A stretch of 48,493 bases of DNA. Source: Desmonostoc muscorum FACHB-395. Its GTDB lineage: Bacteria > Cyanobacteriota > Cyanobacteriia > Cyanobacteriales > Nostocaceae. The stretch is taken from assembly GCF_014698035.1 (NCBI RefSeq), contig NZ_JACJSF010000061.1, positions 1 to 48,493 on the forward strand. The letters are read 5' to 3'. Below the pieces are notes generated by a model. The model had not been told where the DNA came from and made no database searches. It worked only from the letters and a program-made list of their open reading frames with translations. A program made the position numbers and the translations under genes. Below, piece after piece: positions 17,169 to 24,893 of this stretch; the stretch's first letter is position 1, and every line of letters begins with the position of its first letter.

Positions 17169-17345
17169 GTACTTTAAATAGAGTATTTCACAAATTAGTA
17201 GCGAAAAAAAACTGAAATCTCTGCGAGCCTCTGTGCTACTCTGCGTTGAAAAAAATAATATTTTTAAACTCAGAGTCAAAGCAAACAAAGTAGAGTTTTT
17301 GCTAATAGCTGAAATCTTCTCAAGTGGTCTATATAATACAACATT

Positions 17346-18023
17346 TTATTCGAGTTGTTTAAGACGGTAGCCAATACCATGAACTGTTTCAATAAAATCT
17401 TCAAAAGCTCCGGCTGCTTTGAGCTTCTGACGCAGGCTTCTGAGATGAACTTTCACAGCATGTTCTTCTGGAGGTGACTCTAGCGACCAAATATGTTCAA
17501 TAATTACGCTGCGACTAAGGACACGACGACCATTTCGTAGCAATAACTCTAATATGCCGTACTCTTTTGGGGTTAAATGTAGCATATTTTTCCCATAACT
17601 CACTTCATAAGTGCTGGGATTGAGGTGCAGATTGCCCCATTCCAAAATCGGTGGCGATGAAACGTTACCCCGACGAAGCAAGGCGCGAATTCGGGCAAAT
17701 AGTTCTTGCAAATCCACTGGTTTAACGACATAATCATCAGCTCCCGCATCGAGTCCGGTGATTTTATCGCTAACGGTATCACGCGCAGTAAGCATGAGAA
17801 CAGGCATACTGTAGCTGTGCGATCGCAGTCGATGGCATAAACTAATTCCATCTAGCTCTGGTAACATCACATCAAGCAGCAGCAAATCATAATCCAGCAT
17901 TTTGGCTTGATTCCATCCAGCCTCACCATCTGTCACCACATCAACCATATAACGCTGGTCTGTAAGGGCTTCTGCTAAAGTCTCGGCAAGGCGTACATCA
18001 TCTTCAACTAAGAGAATCCGCAT
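17346..18023 (-). CDS. ccaR: CcaR, OmpR-type response regulator of green/red chromatic acclimation
   Basis: CcaR is the DNA-binding partner of the cyanobacteriochrome kinase CcaS. The receiver domain (residues 1-115) has the acidic pair in LLVEDDV, the phosphoacceptor Asp51 in LLLLDVMLPELDG and the Lys in VVKPVDL. The winged helix (residues 125-225) has LTPKEYGILELLLRNGRRVL and VKVHLRSLRQKLK. Wording such as ARDTVSDKITGLDAGADDYV and WSLESPPEEHAVKVH matches the CcaR lineage specifically. I use the ATG at 18023 (225 residues), which starts with MRILLVEDD; the frame is open to 18044. It is divergent from the linker/cpeR genes, with a CcaR binding box in between and ccaS 1.5 kb away. Confidence 0.92.
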   Translation of the reverse strand: MRILLVEDDVRLAETLAEALTDQRYMVDVVTDGEAGWNQAKMLDYDLLLLDVMLPELDGISLCHRLRSHSYSMPVLMLTARDTVSDKITGLDAGADDYVVKPVDLQELFARIRALLRRGNVSSPPILEWGNLHLNPSTYEVSYGKNMLHLTPKEYGILELLLRNGRRVLSRSVIIEHIWSLESPPEEHAVKVHLRSLRQKLKAAGAFEDFIETVHGIGYRLKQLE

Positions 18024-18119
18024 AAATTTTTTTAAACCATACAACTTATGTTTAAAACTATCTGTGGACTCCCATTGAGAAATATTGCAAAAAGTAACAA
18101 TTTCTAGTTTTCGTTGCTT

Positions 18120-18141
18120 CTTTCCGATTTCTTTACCATTT
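18120..18141 (+). promoter_or_regulatory. CcaR G-box (two 11-bp direct repeats)
   Basis: CTTTCCGATTT at 18120-18130 is followed without a gap by CTTTACCATTT at 18131-18141. This is the tandem CTTTNCNATTT element known as the CcaR binding site of green-induced cpcG2/cpeC promoters. It lies 113 bases upstream of the linker start codon and 96 bases upstream of ccaR. An AT-rich stretch (around 18160-18175) after it could hold a -10 element. Both repeat halves fit the consensus, so the site should be functional. Confidence 0.88.
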
Positions 18142-18254
18142 CATGAGTGATTTCCTTACTTTTTATATGTAATTTTCTATCCTATGTAGGTTTTTAATAA
18201 CCTCCTTTAGACGTTCCAAAAGAACTCTATGTTTAGCCAGGAGATTTTCAGCAA

Positions 18255-18584
18255 ATGGCTTTTGGGCAAAGTTCACATTTAGGTGTGAGTCTGTTTGAAG
18301 ACACTCACTCAATCGGAGGAGTACCTGGTTATTCACCAGAAGAACTTGAGGTTATTATCAAGCTTATATATAGACAGGTTTTAGGAAATACGTATGTGAT
18401 GGAAAGCGAACGGCTTACTTTGCCTGAGTCGCAGTTTAAGCGGAGCGAAATCAACGTCCGCGAATTTATCCGTCTGGTAGCAAAGTCAGAGTTATATAGT
18501 TCCCGGTTTTTCAGCAATTGTCCTCGTTATCGGGCAATTGAGTTGAACTTTAGGCATTTGCTTGGTCGCGCTCCACTTAACTGA
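18255..18584 (+). CDS. C-terminally truncated CpeC-type phycobilisome rod linker
   Basis: The 109 residues follow the start of CpeC-type phycoerythrin rod linkers: LGVSLFEDT, YRQVLGNTYVMESERL, ESQFKRSEINVREFIRLVAK and YRAIELNFRHLLGRAP. The frame then stops, about two thirds through the linker domain; full CpeC-type linkers are roughly 2.5 times longer. No continuation is visible in the other two frames of the next 130 bases. AGGAGA sits 10 bases before the ATG, and the CcaR G-box lies upstream, so the fragment is probably still transcribed and translated. Related chromatic acclimators have cpeC-cpcG2-cpeR here, so a deletion that removed the rest of cpeC and cpcG2 is the simplest reading. It is probably not a working linker. 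Confidence 0.75.
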   Translation: MAFGQSSHLGVSLFEDTHSIGGVPGYSPEELEVIIKLIYRQVLGNTYVMESERLTLPESQFKRSEINVREFIRLVAKSELYSSRFFSNCPRYRAIELNFRHLLGRAPLN

Positions 18585-18717
18585 AAAAGGCTGAATAGAC
18601 GATTAAGCGTTTATTTACGCCTTTGTGCGAGCTAAAAAAATGCTTTATGCAAGAAATTTATTTATCCAAAAATCGATGTAACTATTGCATTCATCTCAAA
18701 TTATTTGAAGCAAAACA

Positions 18718-19023
18718 ATGTTGCCGCCACAAGCACATAAAAAGCTCCAATGTTGGATAAGAAGCCGTCATTTAATATGTTCCGGTCACTTTTTTATATT
18801 TGAAACTATAGACTATTCTTGCGTTGATAGATTTACTGACTGTATAGCCGCTTTAGGAGGAACATTAATTTCTGTTGAGCCGATTGACAAAATTTGGATG
18901 GGCGACCATCGACAGGTTCTTCTTTATCGTGTCAAAGCCAGTTTGTTTACACCTTGTCATCAGTTAAGGCAATACTGGTTTAAGTATGGTGGTTTGTACA
19001 CTAGATTTGATAAAAATTGTTAA
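18718..19023 (+). CDS. cpeR: CpeR, activator of the phycoerythrin operon
   Basis: The 101-residue protein has the CpeR-family signature: CWIRSRHLICSGHFFIFET near residues 12-30, ALGGTLISVEPI in the middle, IWMGDHRQVLLYRVKA, and QYWFKYGGLYTRFD at the end. CpeR is required for cpeBA expression in Fremyella-type cyanobacteria. The family has no obvious DNA-binding motif, so the mechanism is not evident. It is full length with an ATG start and lies 133 bases after the truncated linker on the same strand. This makes it the only intact gene downstream of the G-box, so CcaR control of phycoerythrin should run through it. Confidence 0.85.
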   Translation: MLPPQAHKKLQCWIRSRHLICSGHFFIFETIDYSCVDRFTDCIAALGGTLISVEPIDKIWMGDHRQVLLYRVKASLFTPCHQLRQYWFKYGGLYTRFDKNC

Positions 19024-19094
19024 TTTGTTTTGATTTATAGCGACTTATATAATTGCGTTAATATGTATGTTATTAGGTAATAAAAATTGTCTCT

Positions 19095-19304
19095 ATGACC
19101 GTAAATACAGCTAAGTGGACAATAGATGAATATCACCACATGATTGCGGCAGGTATACTAGATAATCGGCGTATAGAACTACTAAAGGGAGAAATAGTAG
19201 AAATGCCATCGGAAGGAGAACCTCATGCCTACTTAAGCAGTGAAACTGGGGAGTATCTGATTCAACTTTTAGGCAATCGTGCCACAGTTCGCCCTAGTAA
19301 ACCG
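19095..19304 (+). pseudogene. Uma2-family nuclease, 5' fragment
   Basis: The start (AKWTIDEYHHMIAAGILDNR, then IELLKGEIVEMPSEGEPHA) is a good Uma2 N-terminus, but homology ends around GNRATVRPSKPI. The frame then reads through the antisense of a second Uma2 fragment. The catalytic PD-(D/E)XK part is missing, so it is a remnant. Confidence 0.75.
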
Positions 19305-19454
19305 ATTAATCAACTTACCCTGAAGTCGGGAGTGGCGAGTTTTCGGCATTGGTTTCTGGATAATCTCACCATCAATATAAATACTTGCAGGCTTTGTTTC
19401 TGGTAACTTCAGAAATTCTTCTAGGGTTAGGGATGCAGATTTTGCAACACTCAT
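19305..19454 (-). pseudogene. Second Uma2-family 5' fragment, opposite strand
   Basis: Read on the minus strand from the ATG at 19454, the protein has SASLTLEEFLKLPETKPA and QKPMPKTRHSRLQGKL, an Uma2 N-terminus of a different subtype from the plus-strand fragment. Homology stops near position 19305, where it collides head-on with the other fragment. Two unrelated 5' ends joined tail-to-tail indicate a rearrangement. Confidence 0.7.
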
Positions 19455-19560
19455 GATTTCTGCCACTCCGAAAGTCCTACATCCAGTTTATCAACGTTCG
19501 GAACTAATGGATGAGCAGAAAACAGTAAACTAAATCAGATGCCTGTAATTTTTCTTATCC

Positions 19561-21825
19561 ATGCCCGATTTTAGTATTATCAATCTCGCTCCAATCGGTG
19601 TTGGCTGTAGCATTATTACCTTGGGGACAATTTACTATTTTCTCAATCTGGAAGTAACTAGAAGGCAACGAGCAGAAGTGATACTGCGGCAGCAAACTGA
19701 GCGGGAACGACTAGTAAACCAGATTGCTCAACATATCCGCGAATCTTTGGAGTTAGACGAGGTTCTGACTACTACCGTTGCAGAAGTGCGCGAGTTTCTG
19801 CAAGCAGATCGGGTGTTAATTTATCGCCTTTGGGAAGATGGGACAGGTAGCGCAATTACTGAAACAGTTTTACCTGAATATACAAGAATTTTAGGAGAAA
19901 CCTTTCCAGAAGAAGTGTTTCCGAGAGAATATCACCAAGCTTATTCATTGGGGAAAACCCGTGCGATCGCTAATGTTGAAGAAGCGAATGTCGAATCATG
20001 CTTGGCAGACTTTGTAAAACAGTTCGGTGTCAAAGCTAAGTTAGTAGTGCCAATTCTCCAAGAAAATCGGGAAGCAGATAAACAACGCGATCGCAAAACA
20101 CCTGCTTCTACCCCTTATCTTTGGGGCTTATTAATTGCTCATCAGTGCGATCGCACCCGTGTATGGGAATCTTGGGAAATTGAATTGATGAAGCAACTTG
20201 CAACCCAGGTGGCGATCGCTATTCAACAATCAGAACTTTACAAGCAGCTACAAACACTCAACGCTGAATTAGAACACCGCGTTCAACAACGAACTCAAGA
20301 GTTAGCTAAAGCCAATGTCTCTCTAAGAGCAGAAATAGCTGAACGTCAACGCACGCAAGCAGCATTGCAAGCTTTGATTACTGCCTCTCCTCGCGCTATT
20401 TTCACACTTGATTTAGAAGGAAATGTGAAAATCTGGAATCCTGCTGCTGAACGGATGTTTGGCTGGACGGAGGCGGAGGTGATTGACCATCCTAACCCAA
20501 TTTTTTTAGACGATCAATTAGAGGAATACAATACTCTTCAACAAAGTATATTACAAGGAACAACTTATACCAGAGTGGAATTGCGCCGCTTTAAAAAAGA
20601 TGGCACTGCGATCGATATAGTTTTCTCTGCTGCTCCCTTGCATGATAGTGACGATAGTATCAACGGTATGGTGGCAGTAATTGCCGATATCACACACCAA
20701 AAGCAGCAGGAAGAACAGGTGAGGTTGCTGCAATCTGTGGTTGTAAATACAAATGATGCTGTAGTGATCACTGAAGCTCAACCGGTTGGCGAACCGGGGC
20801 CAAATATTATCTATGTTAATGAAGCATTTACCCGAATCACAGGTTACAGCCTGGAGGAAGTTTTAGGTAAAACGCCCCGTATCCTTCAAGGAGCGAAAAC
20901 AAGTCGAACGGAACTGGATAAAGTTTGGACTGCTCTTTCTCGTTGGGAAACAGTTACCGTTCAAGTAATTAACTACCGCAAAGACGGCTCGGAATTCTGG
21001 AATGAATTCAGCATTGTCCCCGTAGCCAATCAAACTGGCTGGTATACCCACTGGATATCAGTACAACGTGACATTACAGGGCGCAAGCGGTTAGATGAAA
21101 TTCGGATGGCGCTAGAGCGAGAGAGAGAACTTAGTGTGCTAAAAACACGTTTTTTCTCAATGGCATCTCACGAGTTTCGCACACCTCTAAGTACTGCCTT
21201 AGCAGCTGCCCAATTGCTAGAAAACTGTCAGGATGAATGGGATAACTCTTCTAAGCGACTGAGGAACTTGCAGAGAATTCAACTCTCTGTCAAAAATATG
21301 GTTCAGATGTTAGACGATATTTTAACCATCAACCGAGCCGAAACCGGAAAATTAGAATTTAATCCTAAACTCCTAGATTTAGAAGAGTTTTGCGGTGATT
21401 TTGTCGAAGAAATGCGCCTGAGTACAGATGAGAGACACACACTTAGCTTTGTTTGCCAAGGGAAAGCTGTTCCATGCTGGGTGGATGAAAGGTTGTTACG
21501 TTCGATTTTGTCTAATTTGCTGCTGAATGCGATTAAATATTCTCCTCAAGGAGGGAATGTTCATCTAGGGCTGGAATTTAAATCAGATACGGTGATTCTC
21601 CAGGTTCAAGATCAGGGTATTGGGATTCCGCTAGCAGATCAAAAGCAGCTATTTGAGCCGTTTCATCGGGGCAAGAATGTCAGAAGCATTCCTGGTACAG
21701 GATTAGGGTTAGTAGTGGTGAAAAAATGCGTAGACTTACACCAAGGTTGTATTAACATCACCACTGAAGTAGGAATTGGTACAACTTGTGCGATCGCTCT
21801 CCCATTAAAAGATAAGTCTAATTAG
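19561..21825 (+). CDS. ccaS: CcaS, green/red cyanobacteriochrome sensor histidine kinase
   Basis: Domain order is a membrane helix (about residues 6-30), cyanobacteriochrome GAF (50-225), two PAS domains (about 272-380 and 390-508), HisKA with His537 in SHEFRTP, and HATPase_c with NLLLNAIKYSPQGG, DQGIGIP and GTGLGL. This layout and the 754-residue length match CcaS. The bilin Cys is Cys147 (ESCLADF). It is followed by Leu148 rather than the His seen in most phytochromes. With Glu117 (EEVF) and Lys160 (AKLVVPI) this reproduces the protochromic triad of green/red sensors such as RcaE and CcaS. CcaS should phosphorylate CcaR under one light colour. The gene lies near ccaR and cpeR but is separated from them by dead Uma2 fragments. 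Confidence 0.92.
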   Translation: MPDFSIINLAPIGVGCSIITLGTIYYFLNLEVTRRQRAEVILRQQTERERLVNQIAQHIRESLELDEVLTTTVAEVREFLQADRVLIYRLWEDGTGSAITETVLPEYTRILGETFPEEVFPREYHQAYSLGKTRAIANVEEANVESCLADFVKQFGVKAKLVVPILQENREADKQRDRKTPASTPYLWGLLIAHQCDRTRVWESWEIELMKQLATQVAIAIQQSELYKQLQTLNAELEHRVQQRTQELAKANVSLRAEIAERQRTQAALQALITASPRAIFTLDLEGNVKIWNPAAERMFGWTEAEVIDHPNPIFLDDQLEEYNTLQQSILQGTTYTRVELRRFKKDGTAIDIVFSAAPLHDSDDSINGMVAVIADITHQKQQEEQVRLLQSVVVNTNDAVVITEAQPVGEPGPNIIYVNEAFTRITGYSLEEVLGKTPRILQGAKTSRTELDKVWTALSRWETVTVQVINYRKDGSEFWNEFSIVPVANQTGWYTHWISVQRDITGRKRLDEIRMALERERELSVLKTRFFSMASHEFRTPLSTALAAAQLLENCQDEWDNSSKRLRNLQRIQLSVKNMVQMLDDILTINRAETGKLEFNPKLLDLEEFCGDFVEEMRLSTDERHTLSFVCQGKAVPCWVDERLLRSILSNLLLNAIKYSPQGGNVHLGLEFKSDTVILQVQDQGIGIPLADQKQLFEPFHRGKNVRSIPGTGLGLVVVKKCVDLHQGCINITTEVGIGTTCAIALPLKDKSN

Positions 21826-21968
21826 TATTGTTCGAGATTCCTCAAACCAACTTTTGGTAAAGAATTGTAATCCAAAATCCAAAATCTAAACCCCAAAATT
21901 AGTATGAGTCCCTGACTACGGTAGTCTAGATGAGAGTGAATTTATCGCCTTGTTTGATATATTGTTTT

Positions 21969-22940
21969 ATGACTTCAGTTGTTTCTAGTCCCCCACGCAC
22001 TATTCGGATCGGTTCACGCAAAAGCCAACTTGCTCTAGTTCAAACCTATTGGGTACAAGAGCAACTCCAAAAAAGCTTTCCTGATATCACTTTTGAAGTC
22101 CATACCATGTCTACCCAAGGCGACAAAATCCTTGATGTAGCATTAGCTAAGATTGGCGATAAAGGACTTTTTACTAAAGAACTTGAAGTGGGAATGCTCA
22201 ATCAAGAGATTGACTTTGCAGTTCATTCCCTCAAGGATTTGCCGACTAACTTACCAGAAGGATTGACACTGGCAGCAATTACTGAACGGGAAAATCCAGC
22301 CGATGCATTAGTGGTGCATGAAAAGCACAAAGATAAACAAATCGATACTTTACCCGAAGGTGCTGTAATTGGGACATCTTCACTGCGGCGGTTAGCACAG
22401 TTGCGCCACCACTTCCCCCACTTTACTTTTAAAGATGTGCGGGGAAATTTGATTACACGATTGGCAAAACTGGATGCAGGCGAATACGATGCCTTAATTT
22501 TGGCAGCCGCAGGATTAGAAAGATTGGAAATGAGCGATCGCGTTCATCAAATTATCCCCAAAGAAATCTCCCTCCATGCCGTTGGACAAGGTGCTTTAGG
22601 GATAGAATGCCGTGCTGATGATAGTGAATTGCTAACTTTACTCAAAGCAATCGAACATCCTGCAACACGCGATCGCTGTCTCGCCGAACGTTCTTTTCTA
22701 CGCTCTTTAGAAGGCGGATGTCAAGTACCTATTGGTGTAAATACAGAAATCTCTGGTGAGAATTTGACCTTAACAGGCATAGTTGCCAGTATAGATGGTC
22801 AAAAGTTGGTAAAAGATACCGTCACTGGAATTGCCAACAATGCCGAAGCGCTAGGTATTGAACTAGCAGAGTTATTACGGCAACAGGGAGCGCAAGAAAT
22901 TTTATCAGAAATTTTTGCGGTCATTCAACGCGGTTCCTAA
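21969..22940 (+). CDS. hemC: Porphobilinogen deaminase (hydroxymethylbilane synthase)
   Basis: HemC joins four porphobilinogens into hydroxymethylbilane, feeding haem, chlorophyll and bilin synthesis. Motifs: TIRIGSRKSQLALVQT near the start, DFAVHSLKDLPT, the substrate-binding GTSSLRR, DVRGNLITRL, and the dipyrromethane-cofactor Cys in SLEGGCQVPIGV. I use the ATG at 21969 (323 residues); an earlier in-frame ATG at 21930 adds 13 residues of no homology. It stands alone downstream of ccaS. Everything needed for activity is present. Confidence 0.96.
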   Translation: MTSVVSSPPRTIRIGSRKSQLALVQTYWVQEQLQKSFPDITFEVHTMSTQGDKILDVALAKIGDKGLFTKELEVGMLNQEIDFAVHSLKDLPTNLPEGLTLAAITERENPADALVVHEKHKDKQIDTLPEGAVIGTSSLRRLAQLRHHFPHFTFKDVRGNLITRLAKLDAGEYDALILAAAGLERLEMSDRVHQIIPKEISLHAVGQGALGIECRADDSELLTLLKAIEHPATRDRCLAERSFLRSLEGGCQVPIGVNTEISGENLTLTGIVASIDGQKLVKDTVTGIANNAEALGIELAELLRQQGAQEILSEIFAVIQRGS

Positions 22941-23071
22941 GCAATTGGGCAAGCCGATGTGATTAGATAAGAATTGATCGTCGTTGTACCAAAGACGCGA
23001 CAAATTGCGTTGGTCGCGATCATCAAGTTAATTTGACAATTATAGACAGAATCGGGGAAGCAAAAATTACC

Positions 23072-24514
23072 ATGCGGATTCTATTTGTTGCAGCAGAAGC
23101 AGCACCCATTGCGAAAGTAGGAGGAATGGGTGATGTTGTTGGGGCATTACCCAAATTTCTGAGAGAAATGGGGCATGATGTGCGGATATTCTTGCCTTAC
23201 TATGGCTTCCTGCCAGACAAAATGGAAATTCCCAAAGAACCCATCTGGCGGGGGTCTGCCATGTTCCAGGAATTTGCTGTTTATGAAAGCGTTCTGCCTG
23301 GTACTGATGTTCCCTTGTACTTATTTGGACATCCCGTCTTCCTACCTCGCCGCATTTATTCTGGAGATGATGAAGACTGGCGGTTCACTTTCTTTTCCAA
23401 TGGTGCAGCCGAGTTTGCCTGGAATTACTGGAAACCAGACATTATCCATTGTCATGACTGGCATACGGGGATGATTCCGGTGTGGATGCACCAAGATCCA
23501 GATATCACCACAGTGTTTACCATTCATAACCTGGCTTATCAAGGGCCGTGGCGTTGGTATTTAGAAAAAATTACTTGGTGTCCTTGGTATATGCAAGGAC
23601 ACAACACAATGGCAGCAGCAGTGCAATTTGCCAATAAGGTAAATACAGTTTCGCCTACATACGCCGAGCAAATCAAGACACCTGCTTATGGTGAAACATT
23701 AGAAGGTTTGCTGTCTTTTATTAGCGGTAAGTTATCGGGGATTATCAATGGGATTGATACTGAAGTTTATAATCCCGAAGATGACAAATATATTGCTCAA
23801 ACCTTCACTACTGAGACTTTAGATAAACGCAAGGCTAACAAAATTGCTTTGCAAGAAGAAGTAGGATTAGAAGTCAATTCTAAAGCCTTTTTAATTGGGA
23901 TTGTTACCCGATTAGTAGAACAAAAAGGCATTGATTTGATCTTGCAAATCCTCGATCGCTTCCTATCTTATACAGATGCACAGTTTGTTTTGTTGGGAAC
24001 AGGCGATCGCTACTATGAAACTCAGATGTGGCAATTAGCATCCCGCTTTCCGGGACGCATGGCAACTTACTTACTGTATAACGATGCCCTGTCTCGCCGC
24101 ATTTATGCTGGTACTGATGCCTTCTTGATGCCTAGTCGTTTTGAACCATGCGGTATCAGTCAAATGATGTCTTTGCGTTACGGTTCAGTACCTATTGTTC
24201 GCCGCACAGGTGGATTAGTTGACACCGTAAGCCATCACGACCCCGAAAATGCCGCAGGTACTGGTTATTGCTTTGACCGCTATGAACCGCTAGACCTTTT
24301 CACTTGTATGATCCGAGCTTGGGAAGGCTTCCGTTTCAAACCGCAATGGCAAGAACTACAAAAACGGGGCATGAATGAAGATTTTAGTTGGTATAAATCT
24401 GCTAAAGAGTACGTCAAGTTGTACAGGTCAATTTATGGTTTGCCAGAAGAAGAAGAAAAGACACCAGAACCAGAGTTAGTGTTAAACGAAGCAGTTAAGA
24501 GTAGCAAGTCCTAA
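23072..24514 (+). CDS. glgA: Glycogen synthase (ADP-glucose)
   Basis: This GT5-family enzyme extends glycogen from ADP-glucose. The N-terminal KVGGMGDVVGALP loop, a form of the KxGGL motif, binds ADP-glucose. HDWHTGMIPVW, FTIHNLAYQG, GIVTRLVEQKG and the C-terminal PSRFEPCGISQMMSLRYG complete the GT-B signature. The ATG at 23072 (MRILFVAAEAAPIAKVGG, 480 residues) is chosen over a TTG at 23033. Cyanobacteria commonly carry two glycogen synthase types; I cannot say which this is. It is followed by a nested palindromic repeat that may act as its 3' end. Confidence 0.95.
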   Translation: MRILFVAAEAAPIAKVGGMGDVVGALPKFLREMGHDVRIFLPYYGFLPDKMEIPKEPIWRGSAMFQEFAVYESVLPGTDVPLYLFGHPVFLPRRIYSGDDEDWRFTFFSNGAAEFAWNYWKPDIIHCHDWHTGMIPVWMHQDPDITTVFTIHNLAYQGPWRWYLEKITWCPWYMQGHNTMAAAVQFANKVNTVSPTYAEQIKTPAYGETLEGLLSFISGKLSGIINGIDTEVYNPEDDKYIAQTFTTETLDKRKANKIALQEEVGLEVNSKAFLIGIVTRLVEQKGIDLILQILDRFLSYTDAQFVLLGTGDRYYETQMWQLASRFPGRMATYLLYNDALSRRIYAGTDAFLMPSRFEPCGISQMMSLRYGSVPIVRRTGGLVDTVSHHDPENAAGTGYCFDRYEPLDLFTCMIRAWEGFRFKPQWQELQKRGMNEDFSWYKSAKEYVKLYRSIYGLPEEEEKTPEPELVLNEAVKSSKS

Positions 24515-24543
24515 ATTGTCAGGACGCACAACTTAAACCTAGC

Positions 24544-24677
24544 GAATGGAATTCGCGGCTACACAGACAAAGCCCACCTCCGTGGGCTAATAGAAAATTA
24601 ATGATGGGCTTAAGTCTATTGTTTTTAACCCGCGTAGGCGGGTTTTGTTTGTGTAGACGCGGTTTCTAACCGCCCTT
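24544..24677. repeat. Nested double-hairpin repeat after glgA
   Basis: Two inner hairpins (AGCCCACCTCCGTGGGCT and AACCCGCGTAGGCGGGTT) lie inside an outer imperfect inverted repeat (CGCGGCTACACAGACAAAG against TTGTTTGTGTAGACGCGG). The arms are similar to each other, which suggests an inverted pair of the same REP-like unit, a MITE-like arrangement. It may also serve as the glgA terminator. Confidence 0.75.
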
Positions 24678-24732
24678 TTAACTCAATACAGTTCAGGTAA
24701 GGTTAAAACTCTTTGTCACAGTCAATTTTTTT

Positions 24733-24840
24733 AACGTAGACGTTTCGGCTTGCCGCAGGCTACCACAGAGGCGCAGAGAAGCCAGTGCGTTGGGCGGGTT
24801 CCCCGACTTAAAGCAACTGGCGCGGCACAGAGAGACGGAA
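24733..24840. repeat. Dispersed repeat, CGTAGACG...CCACAGAGGCGC type
   Basis: The first 44 bases (AACGTAGACG, CTTGCCGCAGGCTACC, CAGAGGCGC) reappear in reverse complement at 36468-36513 with few changes. The rest continues with GCAACTGGCGCGG-type sequence. It lies just past the cpeY 3' end, inside the 379-base spacer after glgA, which holds no gene I can see. Confidence 0.75.
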
Positions 24841-24893
24841 AAAATGCTTAATTGAACCGTATTGCCTTTTAACTCCAAACTTCTAACTCCTAA

